The notes under the pieces are model-generated. The model saw nothing but the letters and a program-made list of their open reading frames with translations. It was not told the DNA's origin and did no database searches. Shown here in pieces: positions 8,478 through 19,300 of a DNA stretch of 64,000 nt (position 1 is the stretch's first letter; every line of letters starts with the position of its first letter). A program made the position numbers and the translations under genes. The stretch comes from Symbiodinium natans (taxonomy: Eukaryota > Sar > Dinophyceae > Suessiales > Symbiodiniaceae), in contig CAJNDS010002173.1 in the NCBI GenBank assembly GCA_905221605.1, positions 124,001 through 188,000 on the forward strand, read 5' to 3'.

Positions 8478-9618
8478 CTTGCCGTTGGCCGAAGCTGACG
8501 GTGTCGAGCCATGCAGGAGGGCGGGTTTGAAACCGCCAGGCCGTCTTCAGCGCGGCCCAGTCGCCGTACCACTCCACTGAAAACTGCCAGCCAAAGACCG
8601 CGTAGACGAGCACCTGGGGCGTCTCCTCGGTGATGCAGTCCTTAAGAGTCGCAGTGATCTCTGCCTGAAGCTGTTGTGTTTCACGTGCGCTAGGCCTAGC
8701 CACCCCAGCCGCCCAAAACAGAGCTGAGTGGATACGGCGTCGGTACTCCATCCGAGGTTGCAGGAGTCGTAGGTATCGAAGTCGCAGCAAAAGAGTCTGC
8801 AACGACAGCTTTAACAGCGAGGTGGCCCCGTCGCTGAGCTTCAGCTCGATGCCAAGAAGCTCCAGAGAGCTTTCTCTGGGGTACCCCCTTTCAGCAATGA
8901 GCTCGTTCAGAGAAGAGTCAGAGTCGAGCACCACGATTGCACACTTCGTGGGCTTGCAGACAAACTTGAAGGCCTCGTCAAAGTGGTCGCTCCTTTGCAA
9001 GGCAGCCCGGAGAGCTGTAACTGGGCAAGCAGCATGAGGCAGAGGCCAAAGAGCCCTGTCGACGAAGATCATCAAGTCCACATCTGAGCGCCTGCAGTAC
9101 TCGGCCCATGTGGCCCCCACCGCCAATGCGATGACCGGAGACAACGGGCACCCCTGCAAGAAGCCGGCGGCGGTAGTGCGCCAACGAGCGTCAAAGCAGC
9201 CCCCAGCCTTGAAGAGGCGTTGGGGCTCAGTGTAGAAGGACCGCAGGAGCCCCGCCAGCCACTGAGGAGCCCCAAGTCGTGCCAGGACCAGCTCCACCGA
9301 GCTGTCGAAGTAGGCAGACAAATCCTGCTTCACGTAGCGGCGGCATCCCATGTGCCAAGCTTGCAGGATTCGTGCATGGCCGTCCTGAACTCCCCACTGA
9401 GGGGCCGCTCCAAGTGCCAGGTGGTTGAGCCAAGTGTCGACCCAACCCCGAAGTTGCGCATTCATGCACCTCGCCCCGGCCCTCCAGATCACAGAGCAAT
9501 AGGCGATTGGCCGAGTGGCCTCGTCACGCTTGGGAAGCAGCGCAACGACTGCTCTGCGCCAAGCCACAGGAACGTAGGAGCAGGCCGGCACCACAAGCGC
9601 GCCACAGCAGCCCACCAC
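8392..9618 (-). pseudogene. Reverse transcriptase domain of copy B, catalytic motif damaged
   Basis: This is an RT of the non-LTR class. Visible motifs are LLPKRDEATRPIAYC (motif 1-2 region), QDLSAYFDS (motif A), GFLQGCPLSP (motif B), LMIFVDRALWPL (motif C) and LELLGIEL (motif D). Motif C should read F/Y-x-D-D. Here only one Asp remains, consistent with in-frame loss of one GAC codon from a GACGAC pair near 9060. That would abolish polymerisation. The N-terminal join to the EEP part is broken by a 7-bp deletion relative to copy A near 9585, and the 3' end shifts frame near 8477. Confidence 0.85.
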
Positions 9619-10334
9619 GCCTTTGGGAGGGCGAGGAGCTGCTCAGGCGTCCATTGGTCTGCTCCAGGGCTCTTCCCCTTCATCTTCTTTGTAGCTCTGA
9701 TGAGGTCCTCAGGGCTGAGGTCGAACTTCAGGTCTGAGAGGGGAAACTGCTGCAAGGAGGCCAGTATGCCGCGCACAGCACTGGCGTCATTCGAAGTGCT
9801 AGATGAGGTCCACTTTTTGTGCCACAACTCTGCGTGTTCAGCCACCATGGAAGCAGGATGCACGCAGGTGGGGATCGCATCAGGCCTGACAGTGGGCCCC
9901 TGGAGCTTCAACGCCTCCTCAGCCTTGCGCTTGACCCAGGTGTGGGCCTTGGCCCACTGCTGTTGCGTGTCCACACGCCATCTTTCCAGCCTTGCGTTGC
10001 GCTCCTGCTCCGAGTAGACGTTGTAGAGCTCGGAGACGGCGTCGATGGAGGCGTCGATGTAGCAGAGGTCGATGTAGGGGAAGCCCGAAACCACGCGCCG
10101 CAGCTGACCACAACCTCGTCGAATAGCACGTTGAAGGTGTTCATCGTGAGGCTGTTGACGAAGCTGAGACAGTCGCCCAAGGAGGCCACGAAGAAGTTGC
10201 GTTGCACGAGACTCGTGCCCACGCTCTCCGCATCGGTGCTCAGCTCGTCGAGGTCGCACAGGTTCCCAAAAGGAGCTACGTCTGCTTCTGTCCGCCCAGC
10301 CGAAGAAGTCGGCACCCAGAGAGCACTCGGCCAC
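9489..10334 (-). pseudogene. EEP-RT connector of copy B (frame-shifted segment)
   Basis: This is the middle of the broken polyprotein: PYIDLCYIDASIDAVSELYN, then LIRATKKMKGKSPGADQW and PEQLLALPKAWWAAVARLW, the conserved lead-in to the RT. It follows the 11-bp insertion at ~10372 and ends in a TGA at 9489, caused by the 7-bp deletion near 9585. In copy A the same region is in one frame with both neighbours. Confidence 0.7.
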
Positions 10335-11239
10335 ATCCGAGAGCTGCGTCCAGGCCTCGTCCAGCTGATCTTTTTTTGATCCGCGTCGAGGTAGGTGGAG
10401 AACAGCTCTTCGTCCCAGACGGCGTCGAAGTTGAGTCCAATGGCCGCCTCATCTTGCAGTGAGAGCTCCTGGAACTTCGGGAGCACGTAGTCAGATCGGC
10501 GGCACTCCACCTCGAGGTCACAGCGCACACAGAGGTGGTCCGAAAGGTCCGGACGCTCAAAGTGCTCCACCCTGCTGGCCAGAGTACTGCGGTCCGCGAT
10601 GGCATAGTCGATGCGGCGGGTGCGTCGCTTTTCTCCGGTGTTCGGGTCCGCGCGGTAGGGGTTGGTGAAGGGGAGGGCCTCCTCGAAGTCGGCGTCCAGC
10701 ACGTTCACCACTCCACTCGCAGTAGCTTCGACGATGTAGCCCTCGTCTGCAGTAGCGTTGAAGTCACCGAAGATCACAAAGGAGCCACCAAAGGCCCGCG
10801 CAGCCTCCACCAGTTCGCGCAGCATTTCAGAGGTGGCCTCCAGATCGCCAGGAAAGCCGTAGGCCGCAATCACTAAGAGGTGATGCTTGCGGGAGCCGCT
10901 GCACAGCTCCACCAGCCCAGCTACATGGCGCGGTTGCGCCCTAGCCAAACCCAGATTGACCTGTCGAAGGGGCACTTTCGAAACCAAAGCCACCCTATGT
11001 GAGCCCTTGTTCACATCGCCAGCGCTCAGGAGCGCACTGTAGCCCTCGTGCCGCCAAGCCTCCACAAAGCCGGGAGCAGAGAGATAGTTCACATCGATCT
11101 CCTGCAGAGAAATAAAAGAGGCTTGGGCCTCCCTGGCCAGCTCAGCGGCCAGAGGGTTTTTGGTGATGCCCGTCTTGTTGAGGTTCGCCGTCAGAAAGAA
11201 GGTGAAGGTTGCAAAGAGGGGCTTGTCGATGGCCCGCAT
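9908..11239 (-). pseudogene. EEP endonuclease domain of copy B, truncated by insertion
   Basis: The domain starts at the ATG at 11239 and keeps its motifs: SLQEIDVNYL, FGDFNATADEGY, RRIDYAIADRS and RPDLSDHLCV. The reading frame stays faithful to about 10375, where an 11-bp insertion containing a T7 run turns the rest (to 9908) into a wrong-frame tail. Like copy A, the ATG sits inside the end of the OTU ORF with a -1 offset. The endonuclease itself could still be made, but not fused to RT. Confidence 0.8.
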
Positions 11240-14200
11240 GCACTGATGGCTGCGTCGGTGGCCTGGAGCAGCCGAGCCTTCTCGTCCGTGTACTTCTTCT
11301 GCGTCTGCAACCACTGTCGAATGTCACGAAGTCGTCGAATCTGCCGCTGTGCAAAGGCCGGCCGCGTCTCCGGGCAAGGCCCCTTGGAGTGGCGCTTAAC
11401 GAACGGGGTCGACCTGACCACGGCCTGGCACTTCTGACATTTCCAAGCGTGCTCGCAGGAGACCTTGAGGATGGTCTTGGTGCCTTGAGCAAACTTTGCC
11501 CGCGGGAAAACGAACATGCTGAGGCCCGGGTAGCGTGGTTTTTGGACCTCCTTCATCACAGTCTTGGCCAGCATGCGGCGCCGGCAGTCCTCAATGTGAT
11601 TTGGAAGGTTCTTGGGGCCTTGCTGGGGCAAAGCCATGAGCTTCTTCCATTTGGCCCGGGTCACCTTTGAGTGATGTGTGTCCCGGTGTGCACGCCGCAT
11701 TGCCGCAAAAGTGCCACGCAAGATCTGTTTCCGCATGGCCACTGAGATACCCATGGGGCACAAGGGGCATCTCCAAAAGACCTCCTCATCCGGCAGAAGA
11801 TGCCGTACCACCGGCCTGTAGAACTTGCCCGGGAGGTGCTGGCCGTCGTGGAATTTGGTGTAGTGCTTGGTCCGAAAATTTCGGTAGGCCCCAATGCTTT
11901 TCATCTGCTGTTTCATAGGACACAAGGTACACGCGAACAGAAGGTTGGCAGGGACCGGGGCAATATGCCGGTATGCGCATTTGCTGCGTGTTGAAACTGC
12001 AGCCCTCAAGGTCCTGGCTGACATCGCTAGCCATGCTAGACGCCTTTTGTGAAGTCCAGGCTGTGCGCCGGGAGGCCAGGCGAGGAGCAGCAGATCGAGG
12101 TCCACCGCGCGAGCAAACTGACTTGCTAGAGGCCCGATTGTCAGACCACACCTGCCCGCGAAAGCCCTCCCCCTCGCATAGGCACGCGCGGAGGGCCCTC
12201 CTTGACGTCCATGAGGTTCTTCGGGAAGCGCCGCCCAGAGGCCGGGAGGAGGTAGTCGAAATGGGAGCCGTTGAAGACGAGCACAACCACCTTGGACTTG
12301 GCCTTTGCATTGGACAACGCAGACCGGCTCCGTGGGTGCCCGGGGGTAGATGATAACCCTCGTGTCGTAGCGGCGAGCAAAGGCCTGGATCTCCAACAGT
12401 CCTCCCCACGTCTTGTCCTGCGCGATCGCCTGAAGGTAGTTGTTGAAGTCGTGGTCGGCAGTGCCACCCGGAAGTTCGTGGTCCCAGCCTGGCTCGTAAC
12501 GTTCGCGGTTCTTAGTGAGGTGCTGCACAATCTCCGCACGGAGCTGCTTGGGGTTGATGGCCTTCTCGTCGGTGGTGTGTGCGAGGCCCTCAGAGAGCGA
12601 GGCGAAGAGGCAGTTGCCGTCAAGCACAAGCTCCGGCGGAAGAGCCCTCTGGGCAGCGCAGGCACGTTTGCCGTTGGAACTGGCATCGTTGCCCTCGGGC
12701 CGCTTGGTGCCTTTGCCATTAGCAGGCGGGGCCTGCTTTGTCTCGGTGCCTTCAGTCCCAGCAGCCTGACCAGAAGAAGGTTCCATGGAGGCATCCTGCT
12801 GCGGGGGTGGCTGAACGACCTGCTCAGTGGTCGCGAAAGGGTCACGTGGCGGGGCCAAAGACCACGAGCTCCGCGTTTTGATTGCCTGCTGCTCCACCTT
12901 TCGCTTCGAGGGGGCCCATCTGCACCAGTAAACCATAGGGTTTTGGCCGTCGGCGTCCTCCACTGGGATGGCAATGATGTCATGCTCGGTTGTGTGGGAC
13001 CCCCTGAACACGAAGTCAGTGCCCTTCTTGGTGCGGTGCTGCCGAAGCATCTCGACCCCTTCGAACTCTTTAGAAACAACCAGGCGGGCCTGCTCGGCTG
13101 TCCAGGCCTGCGGGACCCGCTCCAGCATCCACACGCGGGCCACTTTGGTATGAGCTTCCCTGGCGACTCGCTTCCCCAAGCTGCGCATGCCATAGGTGAG
13201 GCCAAACTTCGAGCCAAGAGTCAAAGCGCGGGCTAGGTAGTCGGCGTAGGACTCCTTCGGCGACTTCTCGATCCATTCGGTGGTCTGCGCAGCGATCTGC
13301 GTCCAACGAGGCACATCCAGGAAACAGCCCTCCACGCCAGACTGGCTCAGCAGGGCTTCCGCGTTCTTGGTGGATACGCGGACCATACCAAAGACCTTGT
13401 TGAACTCAGAGGTGGAGCCATGCTTCTCCTTGCCCCAGCCCCAGGACTCATGGACTTGAAGATGCCGCTTTGCAGTCCACGTGTGGAAGGCAATCTGGGG
13501 CGTCTTGAGAATGGAATCCCAGGCTGCAGGTGTCACAAAGTGCTTGTAGAACCTGGCGTATAGGACCACCGTAGGCTCGGGGGCTACCTTGGCCAGCTTG
13601 GCGCCCAAAACCTTTGGCATCGGCCTGGTCTGACCAGGGGACTGAACGTGGGTGTACCGGACCCGCTTGAACACGAGCTTGTGGCCACAGGCTCCAGGGC
13701 AGCGCTCGTCTGCCACATTGTTGGTGATCACCACAGCCGTGATGCCGTGGACCTTGCCAGATCCTTGAAGTAGCGTAGACAAAGCAGCGACCTGCTCCTC
13801 GGTGCACAAAACAATGGCCTTGAACACACCTGTGGTCTTGTCGAGGTTGTCAGCGACGTCGTTATACTCGATGACCGGAGAGTCCCAATCTTCAGCACGA
13901 AGAGCCCAGACCTCCTGGGGCGGTTTCCGGCTCACCTGCTGCCAGCTGCCTTGGTCGCAGCCATCAGCTTTGCGAGGCGCACGTTGAAGTAAAGGGTCGG
14001 GCTTCACAGGATCCTTTCCCTTGCTCTTCCCTTTGCCTTTGCCTTCAGGCTGCACGTCCAGAACCACCCTTGGGAGGGCCTGGGGGAGCAGTCTCAGGTT
14101 GGGGCGGGTTTTTGGTAGCATCAACTGCATCACCTTTGCCCTTGCGCCTTCTCTTGGCGCGCTGCGACTCTTCCTTGGAAGTGTCGGCCTGCCCTTTCGG

Positions 14201-14331
14201 GTCACCCTGAGAGGACTGAGCGCACGTAATGTCAAGGCTGAATCCAGCCAACGCCTGCTTGATCGCATTTTGAATCGCAGCCTGAAGCTGCTTCTTGAGA
14301 GACTCAATGAAAGAGGGCCCGAGAAGATCAC
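11191..14331 (-). pseudogene. OTU protease / zinc-finger ORF of copy B with active-site His lost
   Basis: The frame is open for 1046 codons and collinear with the copy A protein. It retains DGNCLF (Cys codon 12610-12612) but lacks a 15-bp stretch just before it. One extra T near 12311 shifts the frame, so the residues around the catalytic His (GSHFDYL in copy A) are replaced by unrelated sequence. Deletions of about 23 bp near 12150 and 11 bp near 11985 then restore the original frame, and the C-terminal Cys/His clusters are preserved. The start is uncertain, as in copy A. It is open but predicted to be inactive as a protease. Confidence 0.8.
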
Positions 14332-16018
14332 CGAGCCCTCCCATCTGCAGGTTCAGGTCAAAGTCAGGCCCTGGGTTTGCAGCTTCGCCTATTCGGCACC
14401 CCATTAGGGCATTGAAACATGCTTGTAGTGAGGGGAGGTACTGCATAACTCCATGGAAACATTCTCTGCCACTCATGTCGGGAGTAGCACAATCACTGAA
14501 AGGCCCGATGGAAGGCTCTGTGGAAAAATGGCCCCGGCATGAGCCATGAAAACTGCCCAGAGGCCCTCCAAGAAAATCCGTGCCTGCATCATCGTAGGGT
14601 TGCCTCTGCCAGGTGCGAATCGGGCCCCCCAGAAAATCGCAACCATCATCTGCAAAACAAGGTCCTGCGCTGCCCTCGGAATAGGTCTGTTCACATGCCC
14701 TGGTGACTTGTTCGCACGCACTGACATGATGCTCACATGCACTGACTGAAAGCATAGCAGAAAGATCCTCATGCCCAGTGAAAGAGGAGTCCCAAGGGCC
14801 CGAAGGGCCCCGACGAAAGTCACAATCATCCGCTGGCATAGGACATGACTGCTCACATTCAGAGGTAACAGTCGCAGATGATGACTCTTCTACACAAGAC
14901 TGCTGCTCACACGCACTGCTGTTGAGAGGCTCCTTGGAGAAATCTCCCTCAGTGGTGGCGGGCGCTGAGGGAACGCCAACCATCTCAATGCACTCATGAA
15001 GCGAAAATCGTTCATGCAGCAAGATTGGCGTGCCAAAGACATGTAAGCATGACTCCAAATATCCATGGTAAACATGGTTGCACTCAACCCACAACGGCAA
15101 CAGTACACTGCAATCACTGCCTGCACAAGCTGTTCCAGTGTGTGTCGGGGGGTCCTTTGTTGCAACAGGTTCTTCGTGAAGAGTCTGGTTCTGGAGAGCC
15201 GCGTCGGGGTGGACATAAAAGAGCTCTGCCCCAGCACCATCGCCATTGCCATCGCCCCAGTCGCCGCCACAGCTGCCGCCACCGCAGCCACAGCTGCTGC
15301 CACCGCCGCCTGAGCGGCAGTCAACATTGACGCAACCGCTGCCATCACCGCAGCCATGGGTCCATCCACCACAGCAGCCACTGTTCTCGCCGCTGCCATC
15401 CTTGTAGTTGCCGCAACAGCCGCCGGTATCCCGGAAGTCGCCGCTGTCGATCTTGTAGTTCCTGCAATCACCGCTGCCATCACAGCAGCCGCCGTTGCCA
15501 TCTCCGCACTCGCCGCCACAGCTGCCGCCATAGCTGCCACCACAGCTGCCGCCACATCTGCTGCCGCTGCCATCGCCTCCGCTGCTCAACGCATCGTCAG
15601 GGGTGCCGCTGCTCCAAGCTGCCATGCTTGAGCTGATTCCATGGCAGAGGTCCTTCTGCCACCACATGCTGAAGTAGAGCCCTCTCGGGATGAGAGGCTC
15701 GCCGAACCCACTGTGCACCACTCCGGGCTGGTGCTGCCCATTGAATTTCCTGGCCAAAATGGCCTTGAGTGTTGTCAGATCACGATCATTGCTTGACTGG
15801 ACCCCCATTGGACAACCCAAGTCCATGGTGGTCGGCTGCTCGAAACCCCCAAGGAGGCAGCCTTTGCTTCTGTTCCACAGAAAGCGTACGAACCATGAGG
15901 GGTAGCTCAAGCTCGCTTCACTCTTCAACTTTTTCCACATCTTTCTCATCACATCAGCCATGTGATTGGCATGGGTCATGACGGAGGATCCTTGTCGCCC
16001 GCCCGACGTCGGCGCCAT
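14045..16018 (-). CDS. Cys/Gly-rich first ORF of retroelement copy B, with NPGP motif
   Basis: This is a close copy of 4719-6701, starting at the ATG at 16018. The open frame extends upstream to 16252, but that part crosses the element's 5' boundary and is not shared, so the ATG common to both copies is preferred. It differs by a few substitutions and one loss of a few Gly/Cys codons. NPGP lies at 14366-14377. The Cys/Gly-rich block, DF-x-x-GP repeats, ACEQ repeats and basic tail are as in copy A. No lesion is seen. Confidence 0.75.
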   Translation of the reverse strand: MAPTSGGRQGSSVMTHANHMADVMRKMWKKLKSEASLSYPSWFVRFLWNRSKGCLLGGFEQPTTMDLGCPMGVQSSNDRDLTTLKAILARKFNGQHQPGVVHSGFGEPLIPRGLYFSMWWQKDLCHGISSSMAAWSSGTPDDALSSGGDGSGSRCGGSCGGSYGGSCGGECGDGNGGCCDGSGDCRNYKIDSGDFRDTGGCCGNYKDGSGENSGCCGGWTHGCGDGSGCVNVDCRSGGGGSSCGCGGGSCGGDWGDGNGDGAGAELFYVHPDAALQNQTLHEEPVATKDPPTHTGTACAGSDCSVLLPLWVECNHVYHGYLESCLHVFGTPILLHERFSLHECIEMVGVPSAPATTEGDFSKEPLNSSACEQQSCVEESSSATVTSECEQSCPMPADDCDFRRGPSGPWDSSFTGHEDLSAMLSVSACEHHVSACEQVTRACEQTYSEGSAGPCFADDGCDFLGGPIRTWQRQPYDDAGTDFLGGPLGSFHGSCRGHFSTEPSIGPFSDCATPDMSGRECFHGVMQYLPSLQACFNALMGCRIGEAANPGPDFDLNLQMGGLGDLLGPSFIESLKKQLQAAIQNAIKQALAGFSLDITCAQSSQGDPKGQADTSKEESQRAKRRRKGKGDAVDATKNPPQPETAPPGPPKGGSGRAA

Positions 16019-16186
16019 GGCGCCGCACCCGCAGGTGCTGTTAGCCTCCCTAGCTACCCCCAGGGGTCCAGTTTGGATCGCGAGGAGATCGCACCTGAGC
16101 CCAAACTCAAAACCTCGGTTAACAGACAAGTCAGGCCCCTCAAGGCCCAAAACCTCCAAAACGAACCTCGGCGAAGTCAGGTGACT

Positions 16187-16376
16187 TCGACGAAGGCAAG
16201 AGAAGGGTTTACGAAGCTGCGCTTGCCGAGCCTGATGTTCTTCACTTCCCACCTCTCAACCTGCCCCAGCGGGGTCGACGAAACCCGAACAAGCCTCGAC
16301 GAAGGGGGGGAAGCTTCGACGGAGGCGCAAGGGTTCGACGAAGGCCGGCGGGCTTAAACGAACTTTGTCGAAGGTT
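16187..16376. repeat. Degenerate interspersed TTCGACGAAGG repeats
   Basis: At least six near-copies of TTCGACGAAGG occur at about 16187, 16274, 16294, 16314, 16333 and 16365. Four are spaced about 20 bases apart. The core is an imperfect palindrome (TTCGNCGAA). It lies just outside the 5' end of the retroelement array. No function is known. Confidence 0.5.
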
Positions 16377-19300
16377 CGCGTGGTGATCGCCCATTTGGAC
16401 GGGTCCCTTGCGTTTGCCCCTCAAAAGTGACCCCCTAACCGACCCAGAGCCCAAAGCACTGCATCGAGCTCGTCATCGTCGCCCAGGTGCTCACGCCCAG
16501 TGCGGATGCGCTGAGGTGCTGGAGCGCCTTGCGGGCAAAGGCATCGGACTCGGGATGACGAGGGCAGCCCAGACTCGGGGCATTTTTTTTGGCTGAGGGG
16601 TTAGGATGGCAACGCTCCTTGGGTACAGAACTGCAAGGCTCAGGTGTTGAGGGCTTCCGAGTGGTTCGTGGTGATCAGGAGCGGGGTTCCGCAAAGCGAA
16701 GCCTGGAAGGCTTCGGTTTTCCGGGTTTTGGGGGGGATCTTGGCGGCGTAATGCCTCTGTGCTTCTGTGCCTTGCAAACTCTTTCAAGCGAGCGGTGTTG
16801 GAGTGCATTCTGTGTGCATGCGGACCTGCTATTCTCCCTCCCTCTTGAAGCCTACATGTGGTTGTACTGAGTATGTGCTCTGGCGGCGAACGGACGGCTT
16901 CAGGTAGAAAAGCTCAGGCTGACGTCTGCGTTGTGAAAAAAACCTCCGCAGACTCCGGAGTCGATGAGAACTTTTCAAAGGAACCCGGCGTGCCAAACTT
17001 GATACGGCCGTTTAGGGCTCAGCGGCTTCGGGTTTAGGGCCAAGTTTAGGGGGGGCCCCACGATGCTCAGGTGCAATATATATATAGGGCCTCCACTGTG
17101 AGGCACTGCTCCACCGTCAAGGACACCTGCGAGGAGCTCAAAGCGGCTACTCAGGGGCATCCTCTCAAGGGATGATATGGGGTTCATAGCCCGCCCTGGT
17201 AAGGGGCCTCTCACAACTTCTTTGTAACGTCTGGTTCGTGTTCTTATGAGTCAGAATTGAGAGTGGAGGCCGTGCAAGACGAGGCAGCTGCAGTTCACTC
17301 GTGGCTTGGGACTCTCATGTTACTCCGCAGAAGCCCGTCGTCGCCCCTGAAGGGTGCGGTTTGGGCTTTGAGGCGTTTTTGCTTCAAGCATGTGAAGGCT
17401 GACAATGAAAATAAGTATCAGCCCAGTGCCAGCATTGCTCTTGGGCCCGCTCCTGCTTTCCGCTCATCAAACTCACATGCACGCAGATCGACATGGCAGC
17501 GCGGAAGGACAAAAAATCTTCCCAAGGAAACGTCGGGTGCGTGCGTTCTCGTGCCATACCTTAGAGGAATGAGCCCATGTGCATAGCGCAAAGGTTCGCA
17601 GTCAAGACAGGACAAAGCAAGCTTGCTTACAGCGACAGAAGCTCCTGCATCGGCAAGCCGCTGGAAAGCCTCCTAAAAGTTCTAAAGCCTCGTGAACCCC
17701 AGCTCAATCTCGTCTCAGCTTCATGGCGTGGCACTAACAGCTTGCGGGCATGCCAGTGACACTCGGATAGAGCTTGATGCGTGGCTCGGAATCTTGTGCC
17801 GTGTAGGCAGGCTCGTCTGACATTCTCAAGGTCCTACGACTAAGGTGCTGCAGCTTCTCAGTGCTCCTTTGCAGCAGGTATCCAGAAAACCAAAGCCTGG
17901 GCCTTGCCTAATCTCATGTGTCACTCAGGTACGGGTTGCTTGAAAGCATTCAAGGGACGGGGCCAAGCTGATGGGTCGACGCCGCAAGCGCCAAGCCCTA
18001 AACTCCGAAACGCTCAAAGCCGACCTGCCCCCCCCCCTCCCCCTCCGCGTCTCTCGGTGCCGCGCGGACGCGCGAAGAAGTTCCGGCTCAATAAACACCT
18101 TCACCTCCAAAGGCTCCAAAGGCTTAGGCTCAGGCTACGATCGACTTTCGGATGAATCAAGTTCCGGCGGATGTTCGGCACAACTAGTTTCTGCACCAAG
18201 AATGTTCTGTCGGAGATTGACGATTGCACTGTGAAAGCTCGTGGGCCGATCTTCCGAAGGCATCACAGAACGCCCCCGCACCCCCTTCTGAGACTCCAAA
18301 GAGAAATACTCCTCTTGTCCTCCTCCACCGAAGAATACTCACCTAAGAAGACTGAAGCCCCTGGCTGCCGAAAAATGGCTGCCAGTGCCCTAAGCGGTGG
18401 GGTCCAGAAGCCCCGTGCCTGGGGGCAAAGCCCCAAGTTTTCATCAGCCTCGCAGATTGATGACTCCGGGACAACTGCTTCAGTCTTCTTTCGGGGTTGA
18501 GGAGAGTTCAGGGTTTTGGGGGTTTCAAGCTCGGAGGTTTAGGGGTTTAGAAGCTCCTGCTCTTGCAGGTTCCACGTGTCTGTCCATGGCAAGGGCTAGG
18601 ATTTTTAAAGTCAAAGAGTTCGCAAGTCCTGCTGACGGAGCTGGTAGTGCGACGTCGCTCGAGGTCAAGATCAGCTTTCGAGCAGTTAAGAAGATAACAC
18701 TCATGTGAACAACAATAAGAAGAAAGGAGTTACATGTAGATTTTTCTGAACTTATGTGGCCAAACAATGGTCGGAGTACTGGTCCAAAGAGGATGGCTCA
18801 ACTCTCTAGTACTCTATGAGCAAAGTAGTACTCTAGTGAGCAAAGAACACGCAAAGAGGGACCAAGTAAGGTGAATAACTCCCCCCTCCCTGCCACCCCC
18901 TTCCCCTCTTTACCCCTCTGAGGGTCTGATATAAGCATGTCCCTAAACCCTTTCATGTCTGGTGCCTCACGCTGCAGTCTTAGCTGACCGAGGGATGGTC
19001 GAAGCCGCATGCCTGGGTTTAGGCTTTGGGCTTCGCGTTTTTGTGAGTGTCTAACTTGTTCATCAAGTTCAGGTGACCAAGACTTGGAAGAAGAAGGAAG
19101 AAGTGAAGGCGCGATTGCTCCCAGCTGCTACAGCATGTTCTCCGACGCTGTGTGCCGCTCACACGAACGAGGGTGCAGGGAATCAAGAGGAGCAGGGATT
19201 GAACAGCCTTGGAGAAGCCTCGGTGCACTATCCTGCAGACCTTATACAAGCCCTACGCTGAGGCATAAGCGTTTCATCTTCGGTAGAAGGGCCGCCTGAA

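Larger units (their letters stand above)
6835..16144 (-). mobile_element. OTU-bearing non-LTR retroelement, copy B (complete in extent, coding broken)
   Basis: The second, full-length unit of the tandem pair is about 9.3 kb. It contains every part of the element in order: Cys/Gly-rich ORF, OTU ORF, EEP, RT, RNase H and a 3' tail that ends where copy A begins. The outer 5' flank at 16145 and beyond is unrelated to the A/B junction, so copy B is the 5' end of the array. The pol region is disabled by indels: an 11-bp insertion near 10372, a 7-bp deletion near 9585, shifts near 8477 and 8220, and loss of one Asp codon in RT motif C. The OTU ORF is frame-shifted between about 12311 and 11985. Confidence 0.85.

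Noticed and set aside
18360-18400. Spliced-leader-like CCATTTTTCGG near 18375
   Set aside because: Only a short, gapped match to the dinoflagellate leader; not upstream of any gene.
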